A stretch of 64,000 nt of DNA, from the NCBI RefSeq assembly GCF_024343575.1, contig NZ_RJUA01000120.1, positions 186,001-250,000 on the forward strand, written 5' to 3'. The position numbers were made by a program, and so were the translations under genes. This DNA is from Lacihabitans sp. LS3-19 (GTDB taxonomy: Bacteria > Bacteroidota > Bacteroidia > Cytophagales > Spirosomataceae). Positions 1 to 8,846 of the stretch are shown here, one piece after another. The number at the start of each line of letters is the position of its first letter. Position 1 is the stretch's first letter. Under the pieces are notes generated by a model. It saw only the letters and a list, made by a program, of their open reading frames with translations. It had not been told where the DNA came from and searched no databases.

Positions 1-985
1 ATATTTTGTTTAAATCAACTCCCCAAATGGTTCTTAGTCCACAGAGTAAATAATCATTAATTTTTTCAGAAACGGAAAGTTTTTCTAAATTAAAAGGAAC
101 AATTCCCGCTTCAATTTCTTTGATATATTTTGTATTATTTGAAACATTCGCTTGCCTTGTTTCAAGATTATACGAATGTGCAGAAGGCCCTATGCCCAAA
201 TATTCTTCGTTTTTCCAGTAGGATGAGTTATGTATAGCGAATTTATCATTTTTTGCAAAGTTTGATATTTCATATTGAATAAAACCCTGCTTTAGTAAGC
301 CTTCTACCAGTATTTCAAATTGTTCAGCTGCGTAATCTTCACTAATTGGAGCTATTTTTTTTTGCTTAAGCCATTTACCAAAAACAGTTGAATCTTCAAT
401 AGTTAGGTTATAGGCAGAAATATGTTCTAAATTAAAATCCTTAATTATCTCTAAATCTTTTTGGAGAATCTCATTGTGTTTTTCATTCGAAAAATCACCG
501 CCATTTTTGGCATAAATTAAATCTACCGTAAGATTATTAGAAAAATTACTTTGCAAAAGTTTAACGGCTTCAAAGCTTTGCTCCGAATTATGAGCACGAT
601 TCATAAATTTTAGAAGCTCTTCATTAAAAGTTTGAATACCCAAACTCACTCTATTTATTCCAAATGATTTCCAAGTATTTATTGCCTCCAAAGAAATATC
701 ATCCGGATTGGTCTCAATGGTAATTTCTTCTAAAGCTGATAAATCATAAATATTTGAAATAGTAGAAAAGATTTTTTCAAAATCATTTCCTGATAGGAGC
801 GAAGGTGTTCCTCCTCCAAAATATATCGTTTGGAGTTTTTTCTCTTTTAAATAATCTTTTTGAAGTTCAATCTCTTTACAAATAGCATTTACAACTTTCT
901 CCATTTGTTGAAGGTTGGTGCTAAAATGAAAATCACAATAATAACATGCTTGTTTACAAAAAGGAATATGAATGTAAAGGTGCAT
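1..985 (-). CDS. hemW: HemW-like radical SAM protein (3' end cut by window edge)
   Basis: I translated this on the minus strand because the frame runs off the left edge. It starts with ATG at 985 and stays open to base 1, about 328 codons. Near the N-terminus is a radical-SAM cluster motif, PFCKQACYYCDFH (CxxxCxxC), followed by YFGGGTPSLL and, further on, GIGPSAHSYN. These are typical of HemW, the coproporphyrinogen-III-oxidase-like protein thought to act in heme trafficking rather than as a true oxidase. The start overlaps the stop of the upstream methyltransferase by one base (TAATG), so the two are probably cotranscribed. The C-terminal domain lies outside the window. HemN is the alternative, but the motif spacing and short N-terminus favour HemW. 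Confidence 0.9.
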   Translation of the reverse strand, partial: MHLYIHIPFCKQACYYCDFHFSTNLQQMEKVVNAICKEIELQKDYLKEKKLQTIYFGGGTPSLLSGNDFEKIFSTISNIYDLSALEEITIETNPDDISLEAINTWKSFGINRVSLGIQTFNEELLKFMNRAHNSEQSFEAVKLLQSNFSNNLTVDLIYAKNGGDFSNEKHNEILQKDLEIIKDFNLEHISAYNLTIEDSTVFGKWLKQKKIAPISEDYAAEQFEILVEGLLKQGFIQYEISNFAKNDKFAIHNSSYWKNEEYLGIGPSAHSYNLETRQANVSNNTKYIKEIEAGIVPFNLEKLSVSEKINDYLLCGLRTIWGVDLNKI

Positions 986-1758
986 TATTTGGTAGCCACA
1001 AAGAAATAGTCAATGCATTTCTCCGGCTCCTCGCTTAAATAATGATCGTCCCAATTGATTTCTGCCGCCAAACCTTCAGATTGTTGCAAAAGTTTGTTTC
1101 TATTGAATCTGTTCAGTATTTCGTAAGGAATTCTCAAAATCCATGCAGGCAAATTGTGTTGAAGATTAAAAATATCCCAACGCATAATTTTGTTTACCGA
1201 AGCTTTGTTTTGAGCATAATATTCCCAAACTTTATCATTTCCACCAACACCTTTGGCGTCCAAAGTTTTAAAATACTTCAACATCAAGTTTTTAAGTTCT
1301 TCCGTTTTATATTCTCTAATATGCCAAGGATTTCTACTTAAAGAATAATCTTTATTGACAGTGGTTAGGAGTATTTTTCCACCTGGTTTTAGCACACGGT
1401 GTGCCTCTTGTAAAAACTTATGGTCGTTTTGTATATGCTCAATTACCTGAAAAGTAACGATAAAATCAAAGGTATTATCTTCAAATTCTGTTAAAAAAGG
1501 AAGATTAGCCGTATTAAAATAATGCTTTGGGTGTTTTTCTTGAAGAGCCTTAATCAATGGCTCATTTTTGTCCAAACCCGTAAAATGCTCACACGAACTT
1601 ATTAGTTTTTCAACCCCTCGGCCCCAACCACAACCTAACTCAAGCACTTTACCACTAATAATTTTTGCGGCCATTTCATATGGAAAATACAATCTTTGGT
1701 GTACTGGATTGTCTGAAAGAATCTCAGCACTGGTTATTTCGGTTGTCGCGTAAGTCAT
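985..1758 (-). CDS. Class I SAM-dependent methyltransferase
   Basis: A 257-residue soluble protein with a Rossmann-type methyltransferase core. Motif I is VLELGCGWGRG (about residues 38-48), an acidic residue sits in TGLDKN (about 60-65), and FIVTFQVIEHIQND (about 100-113) fits the UbiE/Methyltransf_11 pattern. The second half (arm and lid region) is not one I recognise, so the substrate cannot be named. It lies between the leucine-rich-repeat lipoprotein gene (6 bp upstream) and hemW (1-base overlap), all on the minus strand, so the three may form one transcript. A role in lipid, quinone or small-molecule methylation is possible but not shown. Confidence 0.85.
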   Translation of the reverse strand: MTYATTEITSAEILSDNPVHQRLYFPYEMAAKIISGKVLELGCGWGRGVEKLISSCEHFTGLDKNEPLIKALQEKHPKHYFNTANLPFLTEFEDNTFDFIVTFQVIEHIQNDHKFLQEAHRVLKPGGKILLTTVNKDYSLSRNPWHIREYKTEELKNLMLKYFKTLDAKGVGGNDKVWEYYAQNKASVNKIMRWDIFNLQHNLPAWILRIPYEILNRFNRNKLLQQSEGLAAEINWDDHYLSEEPEKCIDYFFVATK

Positions 1759-1764
1759 TTTATT

Positions 1765-2964
1765 TTAATTACAATTAGAAACATATTGCGTAAAAACGTC
1801 CTTTTCAAAATCAAAATTGTCTAGTGCAGCTGGTACATCCGCAACACAAATTTGTCCTAAATTCGGATTATTTACAGTATTTAAACTTATCAATTGAGAA
1901 TGAGGCTTTACACTTAAGCTGGTCAGTCTGTTATTTGAAACGTCTAAAGCTTTTAATAACAAATTAGAAGCCAAATTGACGCTTGATAGTCTATTATTTT
2001 GCAAATTTAAAAAATTTATGTTGGTATTAGTGGAAATATTTAAACTAGAAAGATTATTAGCCTTCAAATTCAAATTAAACATATTTACAAAAGGGGTTAA
2101 GGTTATAGAATTGAGACTGTTGGCTTCCATGTCTAAATCTGTCAATTTCGTATTTGCGGATAAGTTTATTTGAGTAAATAAATTAAAACCTAGACCCAAA
2201 GTTTTTAACAAAGTACAACGCGTCAAATCCAAAGCACTTAATCTATTATGATCAGCCACAAGAACCTCCAAATCAACACATTGTGTAATATTAAGTTGAT
2301 TGAGTTGATTTGAAAAAACAGTTAATTGATTAATTTTAGTATTACTTGAAAGATTCAAGTTTGTAATGTTATTTTTACTTAAATCCAGCTTTATCAAATT
2401 GACATTGCTTCCCAAATTAACCAAAGAAATAGAATTTTGGGAAGCATTCAAAACTTCTAAGTCTGTAAAATATTGAATTCCTTCAAGATTAGCGATACTA
2501 TAAGAATTTGCCGATATTGATTTGACACCTTTTGTATCTTCTTTTATCATTCTTCCGTCTTGAATCAATTCAGTATCTATTCCTGCATCAATTAATGCAG
2601 TTTCAAATCCTGCATCTGGAATAGAAATGTATTCCTTACCTGTTGTAAATGAAAAATCTCTAGACTCTGTATCACCTCGAAGTGTTTTTCCTACCAACTG
2701 GCCAGTATATAAGGTATTATATTGAAGGTTATTTATCGTGTAAGTATTGCCGTTTATATTACCATTTATAAGTGTATTGCTTAGATAAAGATCATATCTA
2801 ACATCTCCAATCCTTGGGTCATTCACAATAGTCCAATCTAATTGAACTGATGTACTATTGGGTAAAACAGTTACTGTAATCTCAAAAGGAGGTAAATCAG
2901 GCGGTGGTTGACAACCAAAACCAATAAATAAAAGAATTATAAAAGCACGAATTTTTGGGTTCAT
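1765..2964 (-). CDS. Leucine-rich-repeat surface lipoprotein
   Basis: A 399-residue protein with a lipoprotein signal peptide (hydrophobic stretch ending FIGFGC, Cys18), so it is probably anchored in the outer membrane. Residues about 25-110 look like a fibronectin-III-type beta sandwich. A linker of the type ISIPDAGFETALIDAGID, common before repeats in Bacteroidota internalin-like proteins, leads into ten consecutive 21-residue leucine-rich repeats (about 169-378) of the form LxxLxLxxNxLxxLxLxxNxx without indels. The end holds a Cys-containing cap (QICVADVP). A binding or adhesion role is an inference from the fold. It may share a transcript with the two genes downstream. Confidence 0.85.
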   Translation of the reverse strand: MNPKIRAFIILLFIGFGCQPPPDLPPFEITVTVLPNSTSVQLDWTIVNDPRIGDVRYDLYLSNTLINGNINGNTYTINNLQYNTLYTGQLVGKTLRGDTESRDFSFTTGKEYISIPDAGFETALIDAGIDTELIQDGRMIKEDTKGVKSISANSYSIANLEGIQYFTDLEVLNASQNSISLVNLGSNVNLIKLDLSKNNITNLNLSSNTKINQLTVFSNQLNQLNITQCVDLEVLVADHNRLSALDLTRCTLLKTLGLGFNLFTQINLSANTKLTDLDMEANSLNSITLTPFVNMFNLNLKANNLSSLNISTNTNINFLNLQNNRLSSVNLASNLLLKALDVSNNRLTSLSVKPHSQLISLNTVNNPNLGQICVADVPAALDNFDFEKDVFTQYVSNCN

Positions 2965-2988
2965 CTACTCAATTAGCAATGATTCTTA

Positions 2989-2996
2989 CAAAAATA
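2989..2996 (-). promoter_or_regulatory. Candidate -7 box for the LRR lipoprotein gene
   Basis: Read on the minus strand this is TATTTTTG, matching the Bacteroidota -7 consensus TAnnTTTG, 24 bp before the ATG at 2964. No TTTG -33 box lies at the usual 17-23 bp spacing, so support is partial. Confidence 0.4.
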
Positions 2997-3021
2997 CTTT
3001 CTAAACTGACAATAAAAAACC

Positions 3022-3052
3022 TTTGCTTAGAAAATAAACCAACTTACTTTTG
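3022..3052 (+). promoter_or_regulatory. Bacteroidota-type promoter of queG
   Basis: A -33 TTTG at 3022-3025 and a -7 TACTTTTG at 3045-3052 are separated by exactly 19 bp, a full match to the Bacteroidota primary-sigma consensus. Transcription would begin around 3058, giving a short leader before the TTG start at 3072. Confidence 0.75.
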
Positions 3053-3071
3053 GGAAAAATAATAGTTTTTT

Positions 3072-3995
3072 TTGCAAAAAGAGAAATATACAAGATTTAT
3101 TAAAGAAAAAGCTAAGGAGCTAGGTTTTGACTTTTGTGGAATTTCAAAAGCTGAATTTCTAGAAAAAGAAGCTCCGCTTTTGGATATTTGGCTTAAAAAA
3201 AACTACAATGGAAAAATGGCCTATATGGCCAATCATTTCGACAAAAGGCTAGATCCTAGGCTTTTGGTTGAAGGTGCAAAATCGGTTATAACTTTCATTT
3301 TGAATTATTTTCCTGAAGAAAAAAAGTCAGAAGAAAAAGAAGACATAAAAATATCTAAATACGCTTATGGGACTGATTATCATTTTGTTATAAAAGACAA
3401 ACTTAAAGAGTTGTTTGCTGCAATGACGGTTGAGATTGGAGAAATAAATGGAAGAGTATTTGTAGATTCTGCTCCCGTAATGGACAAAGTTTGGGCAAAA
3501 AAATCAGGTGTAGGCTGGATAGGGAAACACAGCAATTTAATCAATAGAAACATTGGGAGTTTTTTCTTTATTGGAGAGATAATTTGCGATTTAGAACTAG
3601 AATATGATGGACCAATAAAAGATTATTGTGGTACATGCACAGCATGTTTAGATGCATGTCCAACAGATGCCATCGTAGATGCTTATGTGGTAGACGGAAG
3701 TAAATGTATAAGCTACTTGACTATAGAATTAAAAGAACAAATTCCTGCTGAATTCAAAGGAAAAATGGAAAATTGGGCTTTTGGCTGCGATATTTGCCAA
3801 GATGTTTGCCCTTGGAATCGGTTTACTAAGCCACATTCTATTCAAGAATTCAAAATGAATGATGATTTAAAAAAACTAGGTGATTGGGAAGAAATTACGG
3901 AAGAAATATTTAATTCAGTTTTTAAAAATTCTGCATTAAAAAGGACAAAATTTGAAGGCTTAAAACGTAATATCGAATTTCTAAAACCTATTTAA
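3072..3995 (+). CDS. queG: Epoxyqueuosine reductase QueG
   Basis: Reduces epoxyqueuosine to queuosine in tRNA, the last step of the pathway, using cobalamin and two [4Fe-4S] clusters. The 307-residue protein has the family block [16 protein letters not shown] (about 131-145) with the presumed catalytic Asp. It is followed by two ferredoxin-like cluster motifs, [12 protein letters not shown] (Cys186, 189, 192, 196) and CDICQDVCP (Cys239, 242, 246) with Cys212 between. No upstream ATG is in frame; the TTG at 3072 lies 19 bp after a full promoter match and is the likely start. The stop overlaps that of the convergent TPR gene within TTAA at 3992-3995. A queuosine-precursor transporter is encoded at 59.5 kb. 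Confidence 0.95.
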   Translation: MQKEKYTRFIKEKAKELGFDFCGISKAEFLEKEAPLLDIWLKKNYNGKMAYMANHFDKRLDPRLLVEGAKSVITFILNYFPEEKKSEEKEDIKISKYAYGTDYHFVIKDKLKELFAAMTVEIGEINGRVFVDSAPVMDKVWAKKSGVGWIGKHSNLINRNIGSFFFIGEIICDLELEYDGPIKDYCGTCTACLDACPTDAIVDAYVVDGSKCISYLTIELKEQIPAEFKGKMENWAFGCDICQDVCPWNRFTKPHSIQEFKMNDDLKKLGDWEEITEEIFNSVFKNSALKRTKFEGLKRNIEFLKPI

Positions 3996-5005
3996 TTACA
4001 ATTCACAGCATAATCTTTAGACCAAGCATCATTAAGTTTGGTTCCTAGTTTAAAATATTCGCATGCTTTAGGTTTATTATTTAATTCTAAATAAGATTTT
4101 CCCAAATAATAATAGATATAATCAACTTCAGGATTGTTTTTCTCAACTTCCGAAAATTTAAGTAAAGCTTCTTGAAATTTCTTCATATTTAGTAAATAAA
4201 TACCTTGATTACGCACAGTATAAGGATTGGTTTCATCTATTTTTTCAGCTTTCTTGATTTTGTCCAATCCTAATATCGAATTGCTATTTTCAAGTGCAAA
4301 CAAAGCCATGTTATTGGTATAAATTATATTATTAACATCCTTATTTTCAGCCTTTTCTAATAGATTTATTGCTTCAGCAAATAATCTTTTTTTACCCAAA
4401 ACCACTGCCTGATTATTAAGAGCATATGCAAAGTCAGGATTAATTTCTAAAGCCTTCAAAAACAAACTTTCTGCCTCAGTTACTTCATTGCTTATCAATT
4501 TTATGTAACCCAAATTTGTCAGTGCTTCCACATTTTTAGGATTTATTTTAAGCGATTTCTTCAAATTGCTTTCTCCTTCTTCAAAATGATTCTGGCGAAC
4601 AAAATTTTGACCAAACTGATTATAAAAATCACTAGAAGTCTTCATTTTAGGCTCAATTTCTTTGAAAAGTTTCTCGGCTTCTTCTGTTTTCCCAATTTCG
4701 CTATAAACCTTAGCCAGATTGAGTTTGGCATCAATAAATGTTCCATCAAGCTCCACTGCCTTTTCGAAATCTTTAATAGCATTCTCTATTTTGGAGGTTT
4801 TCAAATATACTACACCTCGGTTATTATAAGCATCGGCAAAATTCTCATCCTTTTTGATGGCTTCCGTAAAAAAATGCTCTGCTTTGTCTAATTCGTTGTT
4901 TTTATAATGAAAATTTCCACGTTTAAAAAATTCAGCAGATTCTTTGTTACCTTTGCAGGCCAAAATAATAGGAAACAACAAAACAATAAATAGTATATTT
5001 TTCAT
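3992..5005 (-). CDS. TPR-repeat lipoprotein
   Basis: I place the start at the ATG at 5003-5005, because [20 protein letters not shown] is a clean lipoprotein signal peptide with lipobox ILAC; an in-frame ATG 36 bases upstream would put unrelated residues before it. The mature part is almost wholly tetratricopeptide repeats (such as [20 protein letters not shown] and [21 protein letters not shown]), about eight to nine units, implying a protein-interaction scaffold at the cell envelope. No partner is indicated. The start codon overlaps that of the divergent small gene at 5004, and the stop overlaps that of queG. Confidence 0.85.
   Translation of the reverse strand: MKNILFIVLLFPIILACKGNKESAEFFKRGNFHYKNNELDKAEHFFTEAIKKDENFADAYNNRGVVYLKTSKIENAIKDFEKAVELDGTFIDAKLNLAKVYSEIGKTEEAEKLFKEIEPKMKTSSDFYNQFGQNFVRQNHFEEGESNLKKSLKINPKNVEALTNLGYIKLISNEVTEAESLFLKALEINPDFAYALNNQAVVLGKKRLFAEAINLLEKAENKDVNNIIYTNNMALFALENSNSILGLDKIKKAEKIDETNPYTVRNQGIYLLNMKKFQEALLKFSEVEKNNPEVDYIYYYLGKSYLELNNKPKACEYFKLGTKLNDAWSKDYAVNCN
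4948..4955 (+). promoter_or_regulatory. Candidate -7 box for the small conserved gene at 5004
   Basis: TACCTTTG matches TAnnTTTG and lies inside the coding region of the divergent TPR gene, 48 bp before the ATG at 5004. No good -33 box was found. It matters because the gene's promoter must lie within its neighbour. Confidence 0.3.
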
Positions 5006-5246
5006 GAGATTTGTTAAAAATATAGAAAATGACTTCTGCAAGGCAGAACTTTATTCATTCAACAACAAATATATAATAAAATTTGAAGCAGGAATGTTTG
5101 AGCAAATTTACAAAGTTTCTGAATTAGACGTATCCGGAGAGGACGATATTGACGAAATGATGGGCGATACTTTTTTAAAAAGAGTGGTAGAAAGATTCAA
5201 AGAAATGGAAAATGATTTTGATGAAATCATAGATTCTATTGATTGA
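5004..5246 (+). CDS. Small conserved acidic protein of unknown function
   Basis: An 80-residue protein from the ATG at 5004 ([19 protein letters not shown]). A longer in-frame start at 4944 exists, but its extra residues are the antisense of the TPR lipoprotein signal peptide. The sequence mixes a beta-rich N-terminal half (NKYIIKFEAGMFEQIYKVSE) with an acidic helical C-terminal half (DTFLKRVVERFKEMENDFDE). There are no membrane segments or catalytic motifs. I do not recognise a named family, though it resembles small proteins conserved in Cytophagales. The ATG shares two bases with the start of the divergent TPR gene. lepB follows 88 bp downstream on the same strand. Confidence 0.7.
   Translation: MRFVKNIENDFCKAELYSFNNKYIIKFEAGMFEQIYKVSELDVSGEDDIDEMMGDTFLKRVVERFKEMENDFDEIIDSID
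5066..5073 (-). promoter_or_regulatory. Candidate -7 box for the TPR lipoprotein gene
   Basis: On the minus strand this reads TATATTTG, a full match to TAnnTTTG, inside the coding region of the divergent small gene and 60 bp before the TPR start at 5005. No TTTG was seen at the expected -33 distance. Confidence 0.3.
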
Positions 5247-5334
5247 TAAAGATTTAAAATGGAATATTGACAATTTACTGTGTCTTATTCCGTATAATGT
5301 ATATTTTTGTGAAAATTTAATTTTAGACAGATTC

Positions 5335-6468
5335 ATGGCAGAACAAGAAGAAAAAAAAACTAAAAAACAGAAATCACCCATGCGAGAATGGTGGGACTCA
5401 GTACTATTTGCTGTAGTTGCCGCCACATTGATTAGAGGATTATTTTTAGAGGCCTATACCATCCCAACCGGATCAATGGAAAAGAGTTTATTAATAAACG
5501 ATTTCCTATTTGTTTCAAAAGTACATTACGGAGCTCGTACACCTAAAACTTTATTGCAGGTTCCTTTGACTCATCAGAAGATTTGGTTTACTGAAATCCC
5601 TTCTTTTTCTACATTAATTCAAGTTCCAAACTACAGATTACCCGGTTTTACACATGTAAAAAACGGTGATGTAGTGGTATTTAACTATCCAGGATGTCCT
5701 GAGAGACCAGATCCATATGGTGGTTATGATAAATATCCGGTGGATTTAAGAACCAATTATATCAAAAGATGTATAGGAATAGCTGGTGATGTAGTAGAAG
5801 TTAGAGATGCGGCTCCTTATGTCAATAATGTAAAGTTTCAAGATGCTCCAGGCACACAGAAATATTATAACATCGAGTGCAATACCAATATCAATGAGAA
5901 ATTATTTGAAAAATTGGGAATTGTAAATATGGGAGCTCAATCTTCTGAAGGAAAAGTCTTTTATAAAATAAACTCTACAGAAGCTGCTTTGTCGGAATTG
6001 AAAAAATACGACTTTGTGACCAATATCTACCCTGACATTATTGCAAAAGGTGATACTTCAGATCAAAACTACAATGCATTTCCTCATCAAACTACTTTGT
6101 TTGCCAATAATAGAGACAATTGGGGACCAATTACGGTGCCAAAAAAAGGTATGAAAATTACCTTGGATGAGAAAAACATTGCTTTGTACAAATCAGTAAT
6201 TACAGTTTTTGATCTCAACAAAAATGCCGAATACAAGGACGGAAAAATATTTATTGACGGAAAACAAATCAATGAGTACACTTTCAACCAAGACTATTAC
6301 TTTATGATGGGAGACAATCGTTATGAATCAGACGACTCAAGATTCTGGGGATTTGTTCCGGCCGATCATGTAGTAGGTAAGGCTGTATTTATATGGATGT
6401 CAATAGACGCAGACGGCTCACTTCTGAATAAGATTCGATGGAGTAGGTTGTTTAGCTTGATAAAATAA
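5335..6468 (+). CDS. lepB: Signal peptidase I
   Basis: Cleaves signal peptides from exported proteins at the outer face of the inner membrane. From the ATG at 5335 the protein has 377 residues; the open frame extends 32 codons upstream but that part is not family-like. One membrane helix (about 20-42) is followed by the catalytic serine box PTGSMEKSL (Ser47). The catalytic lysine lies in NYIKRCIGIAGD (Lys144), and the C-terminal box is MGDNRYESDDSRFWG. A long insertion between the lysine and the last box (about 160-320) is usual for Bacteroidota enzymes. It ends at a shared hairpin terminator with the convergent gene. Confidence 0.95.
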   Translation: MAEQEEKKTKKQKSPMREWWDSVLFAVVAATLIRGLFLEAYTIPTGSMEKSLLINDFLFVSKVHYGARTPKTLLQVPLTHQKIWFTEIPSFSTLIQVPNYRLPGFTHVKNGDVVVFNYPGCPERPDPYGGYDKYPVDLRTNYIKRCIGIAGDVVEVRDAAPYVNNVKFQDAPGTQKYYNIECNTNINEKLFEKLGIVNMGAQSSEGKVFYKINSTEAALSELKKYDFVTNIYPDIIAKGDTSDQNYNAFPHQTTLFANNRDNWGPITVPKKGMKITLDEKNIALYKSVITVFDLNKNAEYKDGKIFIDGKQINEYTFNQDYYFMMGDNRYESDDSRFWGFVPADHVVGKAVFIWMSIDADGSLLNKIRWSRLFSLIK

Positions 6469-6475
6469 AAAATCA

Positions 6476-6508
6476 AAAAGTTTGCTTCAAAAAAGCAAAC
6501 TTTTTTTT
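6476..6508. terminator. Bidirectional hairpin terminator (lepB / RlmL-like gene)
   Basis: A 12-bp inverted repeat, AAAAGTTTGCTT at 6476-6487 and its complement at 6493-6504, encloses a 5-base loop and is flanked by A and T runs on either side. It sits between two convergent genes and reads as a terminator in both directions. Confidence 0.85.
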
Positions 6509-7643
6509 ATTCTTTTTTTCCTTTGAAAAGGGTGTATTTCAATAATCTTGCCTCTAAACCTCCGTTCATCAAGTCTGTTTTTTGTTCGCCTCTTAAGCCA
6601 ACTTTCTTTATAGCTTCTCTATCTGAACTAATCAGCCAAGCATCAAAACCCGCATATTTTTGTTTAAAAGTGTCTCCAATTCTGCTATAAAAATCAAACA
6701 AGTCATCGAGTTTCATTCTTTCGCCATAAGGAGGATTAAGCACCAAAATTCCACCTTCAGTCTTAGGTTCAGTTTCAAAGAAATCTGCCTTTTTGACATT
6801 GATAAATTCATCCATTCCAGCTAATTCAGCATTCTCTGCAATGTTTTCCAAGTTTGAGGCTAAAATATCTCTTGCAAAAATCTGCAAATCAGGTTGTACA
6901 ATTTCACTTTCTAATTTCTTTTTTACCTCACCAAATGTTCTTGCATCAAAATCTCTCCAATTTTGAAACGTAAAAGAGCGATTAACCCCCGGTGGCGTAT
7001 TTGTACCAATAAGTGCTGCTTCGATACTAAAAGTACCCGAACCAGACATAGGATCATAAAAAGGAATACCTGCATTCCAACCACTTTTAAGAATAATAGC
7101 GGCCGCAAGAATCTCGTTTATTGGTGCCTCATTAGATTTTCTTCTATATCCTCTTTTGTCCAAACTTTGACCCGTAGAATCTAAGGAAATAACTACAGCA
7201 CTTCCTGAAACATGCACATTAATAGCCACGTCAGCATGATCACGAGCTACGCTTGGTCGTTTGCCTTTTTTATCTCTAAATCTATCTACGAGAGCGTCTT
7301 TAACTTTTAGTGCCACATATTTGGAATGTTTAAAAAACTCGCCACTAATGGTTGCGTCGATAACAAAAGTCTGGTCGAGCCCCATGATTTTTTCCCATGG
7401 AAAACCATACACATTTTGATAAAGCTCTTCTTCGTTCTTTGCCTCAAACTCATCTATGGGTACCAATAAGCGTAGTGCTGTTCTTAATGCGAGATTGCCT
7501 TTATAAAGCAATTCGTCGCTTCCAATAAACCTCACGGCTCTTCGGAGTATTTCAACGTTTTCTCCTCCCATTTTGGTGATTTCTTCTGCCAAAATGGGCT
7601 CAAGACCCATAAATGTAGTAGCTACAATTTCATATTTCTGCAT
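6507..7643 (-). CDS. THUMP-domain RNA methyltransferase (RlmL-like)
   Basis: A 378-residue protein with an N-terminal ferredoxin-like/THUMP RNA-binding region (about 1-155) and a C-terminal SAM methyltransferase. The latter has DPMSGSGTFSIEAAL (about 197-211) as motif I and NPPYGERM (303-310) as the catalytic N-P-P-Y motif for guanine-N2 methylation. This layout matches the N-terminal half of E. coli RlmL, which modifies G2445 of 23S rRNA; the RlmK half is absent, as usual in this phylum. The target nucleotide here is inferred. ung lies 42 bp upstream on the same strand. Confidence 0.88.
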   Translation of the reverse strand: MQKYEIVATTFMGLEPILAEEITKMGGENVEILRRAVRFIGSDELLYKGNLALRTALRLLVPIDEFEAKNEEELYQNVYGFPWEKIMGLDQTFVIDATISGEFFKHSKYVALKVKDALVDRFRDKKGKRPSVARDHADVAINVHVSGSAVVISLDSTGQSLDKRGYRRKSNEAPINEILAAAIILKSGWNAGIPFYDPMSGSGTFSIEAALIGTNTPPGVNRSFTFQNWRDFDARTFGEVKKKLESEIVQPDLQIFARDILASNLENIAENAELAGMDEFINVKKADFFETEPKTEGGILVLNPPYGERMKLDDLFDFYSRIGDTFKQKYAGFDAWLISSDREAIKKVGLRGEQKTDLMNGGLEARLLKYTLFKGKKE

Positions 7644-7685
7644 ACTGCAAAACTAAAGCTAATTTTTCGAAAATTCAGAAATAGA

Positions 7686-8351
7686 TTACCAGATAATAGG
7701 AGCGAGGTGGTTTTTTTCTAAATATGCATTAGCCGTAGAAAACTGTTGCTGATTAAACCAACCTCCTTGATTAGCTGATAAAGGCGATGGATGTTTGCAT
7801 TTTAGAACCAAATGTCTGTTTTCATCTATATTTTTGCCTTTTAAATGAGCATAGGCACCCCAAAGCATAAAAACAAGATTCTCTTTTTCTTTGTTTAAAA
7901 TAGAAATTACAGCATCAGTAAATACTTCCCAGCCTTGTTTTTGATGAGATCCAGCTTGATTTCCCCTTACTGTTAAAGTTGCATTTAATAATAGAACGCC
8001 CTGAGAAGCCCATTTTTCTAAATTCCCAGAAAATGGAATATCAATATCTAAATCGTTTTTAAGTTCTTTGAATATATTTCTTAAAGAAGGAGGAAACGGA
8101 ACACCATCATTGACCGAAAAAGCGAGCCCATTTGCCTGACCAATTCCATGATAAGGATCTTGGCCCAAAATCACAACTTTAGTATTCTTTAAATCACAAA
8201 GGTTAAAAGCATTAAAAATTTGATTCTTAGGAGGAAAACAAACCTTGTTAGCATATTCATTATCAATAAATTGCATTAGATTCCGAAAATATTCTTTATC
8301 AAATTCCTCTTTTAAAATATCTGCCCACGAATTCTCTATTTTAATATCCAT
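7686..8351 (-). CDS. ung: Uracil-DNA glycosylase
   Basis: Removes uracil from DNA as the first step of base-excision repair. The 221-residue protein is the normal length. It contains the water-activating motif GQDPYHG with catalytic Asp65, FPPSLRNIF in the Pro-rich loop, LLLNATLTV, and the minor-groove intercalation loop HPSPLSAN with His187. A candidate promoter lies just upstream. The RlmL-like gene follows on the same strand. Confidence 0.97.
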   Translation of the reverse strand: MDIKIENSWADILKEEFDKEYFRNLMQFIDNEYANKVCFPPKNQIFNAFNLCDLKNTKVVILGQDPYHGIGQANGLAFSVNDGVPFPPSLRNIFKELKNDLDIDIPFSGNLEKWASQGVLLLNATLTVRGNQAGSHQKQGWEVFTDAVISILNKEKENLVFMLWGAYAHLKGKNIDENRHLVLKCKHPSPLSANQGGWFNQQQFSTANAYLEKNHLAPIIW

Positions 8352-8386
8352 TTAGTACGTTTTAATCGATTTTAATTGATTGGTTT

Positions 8387-8420
8387 CAAAATTATTGTTT
8401 TATTTACAACGAAATTCAAA
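8387..8420 (-). promoter_or_regulatory. Candidate promoter of ung
   Basis: Read on the minus strand: -33 TTTG (8417-8420), 22-bp spacer, -7 TAATTTTG (8387-8394), then 35 bp to the ATG at 8351. The spacer is slightly longer than the 19-bp optimum. Confidence 0.5.
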
Positions 8421-8450
8421 AAAGATTCGTTTTGAATAAAAAAACACTAA

Positions 8451-8843
8451 ATGATTATGGAAACGGCAGTTACAAAGGGCATAAAAGTATCTGTAATAGC
8501 AGAATTCCAGCCTTTTTATTCAGACCCTGAGCAAAATCATTTTGCATTTTCTTATAAAATCAAAATAGAAAACAACTCAGAATCGACTTTTAAGCTATTA
8601 AAACGTCATTGGTACATTTGGGACTCAGTCGGTTCTTCTATAGAAGTAATTGGCGACGGAGTAGTTGGTAATCAACCCATTATAGAGCCAGGGAACTTTC
8701 ACGAATATGTATCTGGATGTAATTTTAAGTCCACTATTGGGAAAATGTACGGCTTCTATACCATGGAGAGATTATTAGATGGCAAAACCTTTTTGATTGC
8801 TATTCCTGAGTTTGTACTTACCGTACCTTATATTTTAAATTAA
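8451..8843 (+). CDS. apaG: ApaG (Co2+/Mg2+ efflux-associated) domain protein
   Basis: A 130-residue all-beta protein of the ApaG/CorD family, close to the usual 125-130 residues. Family signatures are visible: HFAFSYKIKIENNS, LLKRHWYIWDSVG, GVVGNQPIIEPGNFHEY and GKMYGFYTMER. The biochemical role is unsettled; it was linked to cobalt resistance and magnesium efflux in enterobacteria, and its fibronectin-III-like fold suggests protein binding. Two possible starts (8451 and 8457) differ by two residues. A methyltransferase gene starts 3 bp downstream, so the two are probably cotranscribed. Confidence 0.92.
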   Translation: MIMETAVTKGIKVSVIAEFQPFYSDPEQNHFAFSYKIKIENNSESTFKLLKRHWYIWDSVGSSIEVIGDGVVGNQPIIEPGNFHEYVSGCNFKSTIGKMYGFYTMERLLDGKTFLIAIPEFVLTVPYILN

Positions 8844-8846
8844 TAC

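Noticed and set aside
5267-5298. TTGACA (5267-5272) and TATAAT (5293-5298), resembling an E. coli sigma-70 promoter before lepB
   Set aside because: The spacer is 20 bp, too long for that type, and other genes here match the Bacteroidota TTTG/TAnnTTTG pattern. I treat it as chance in A+T-rich DNA.
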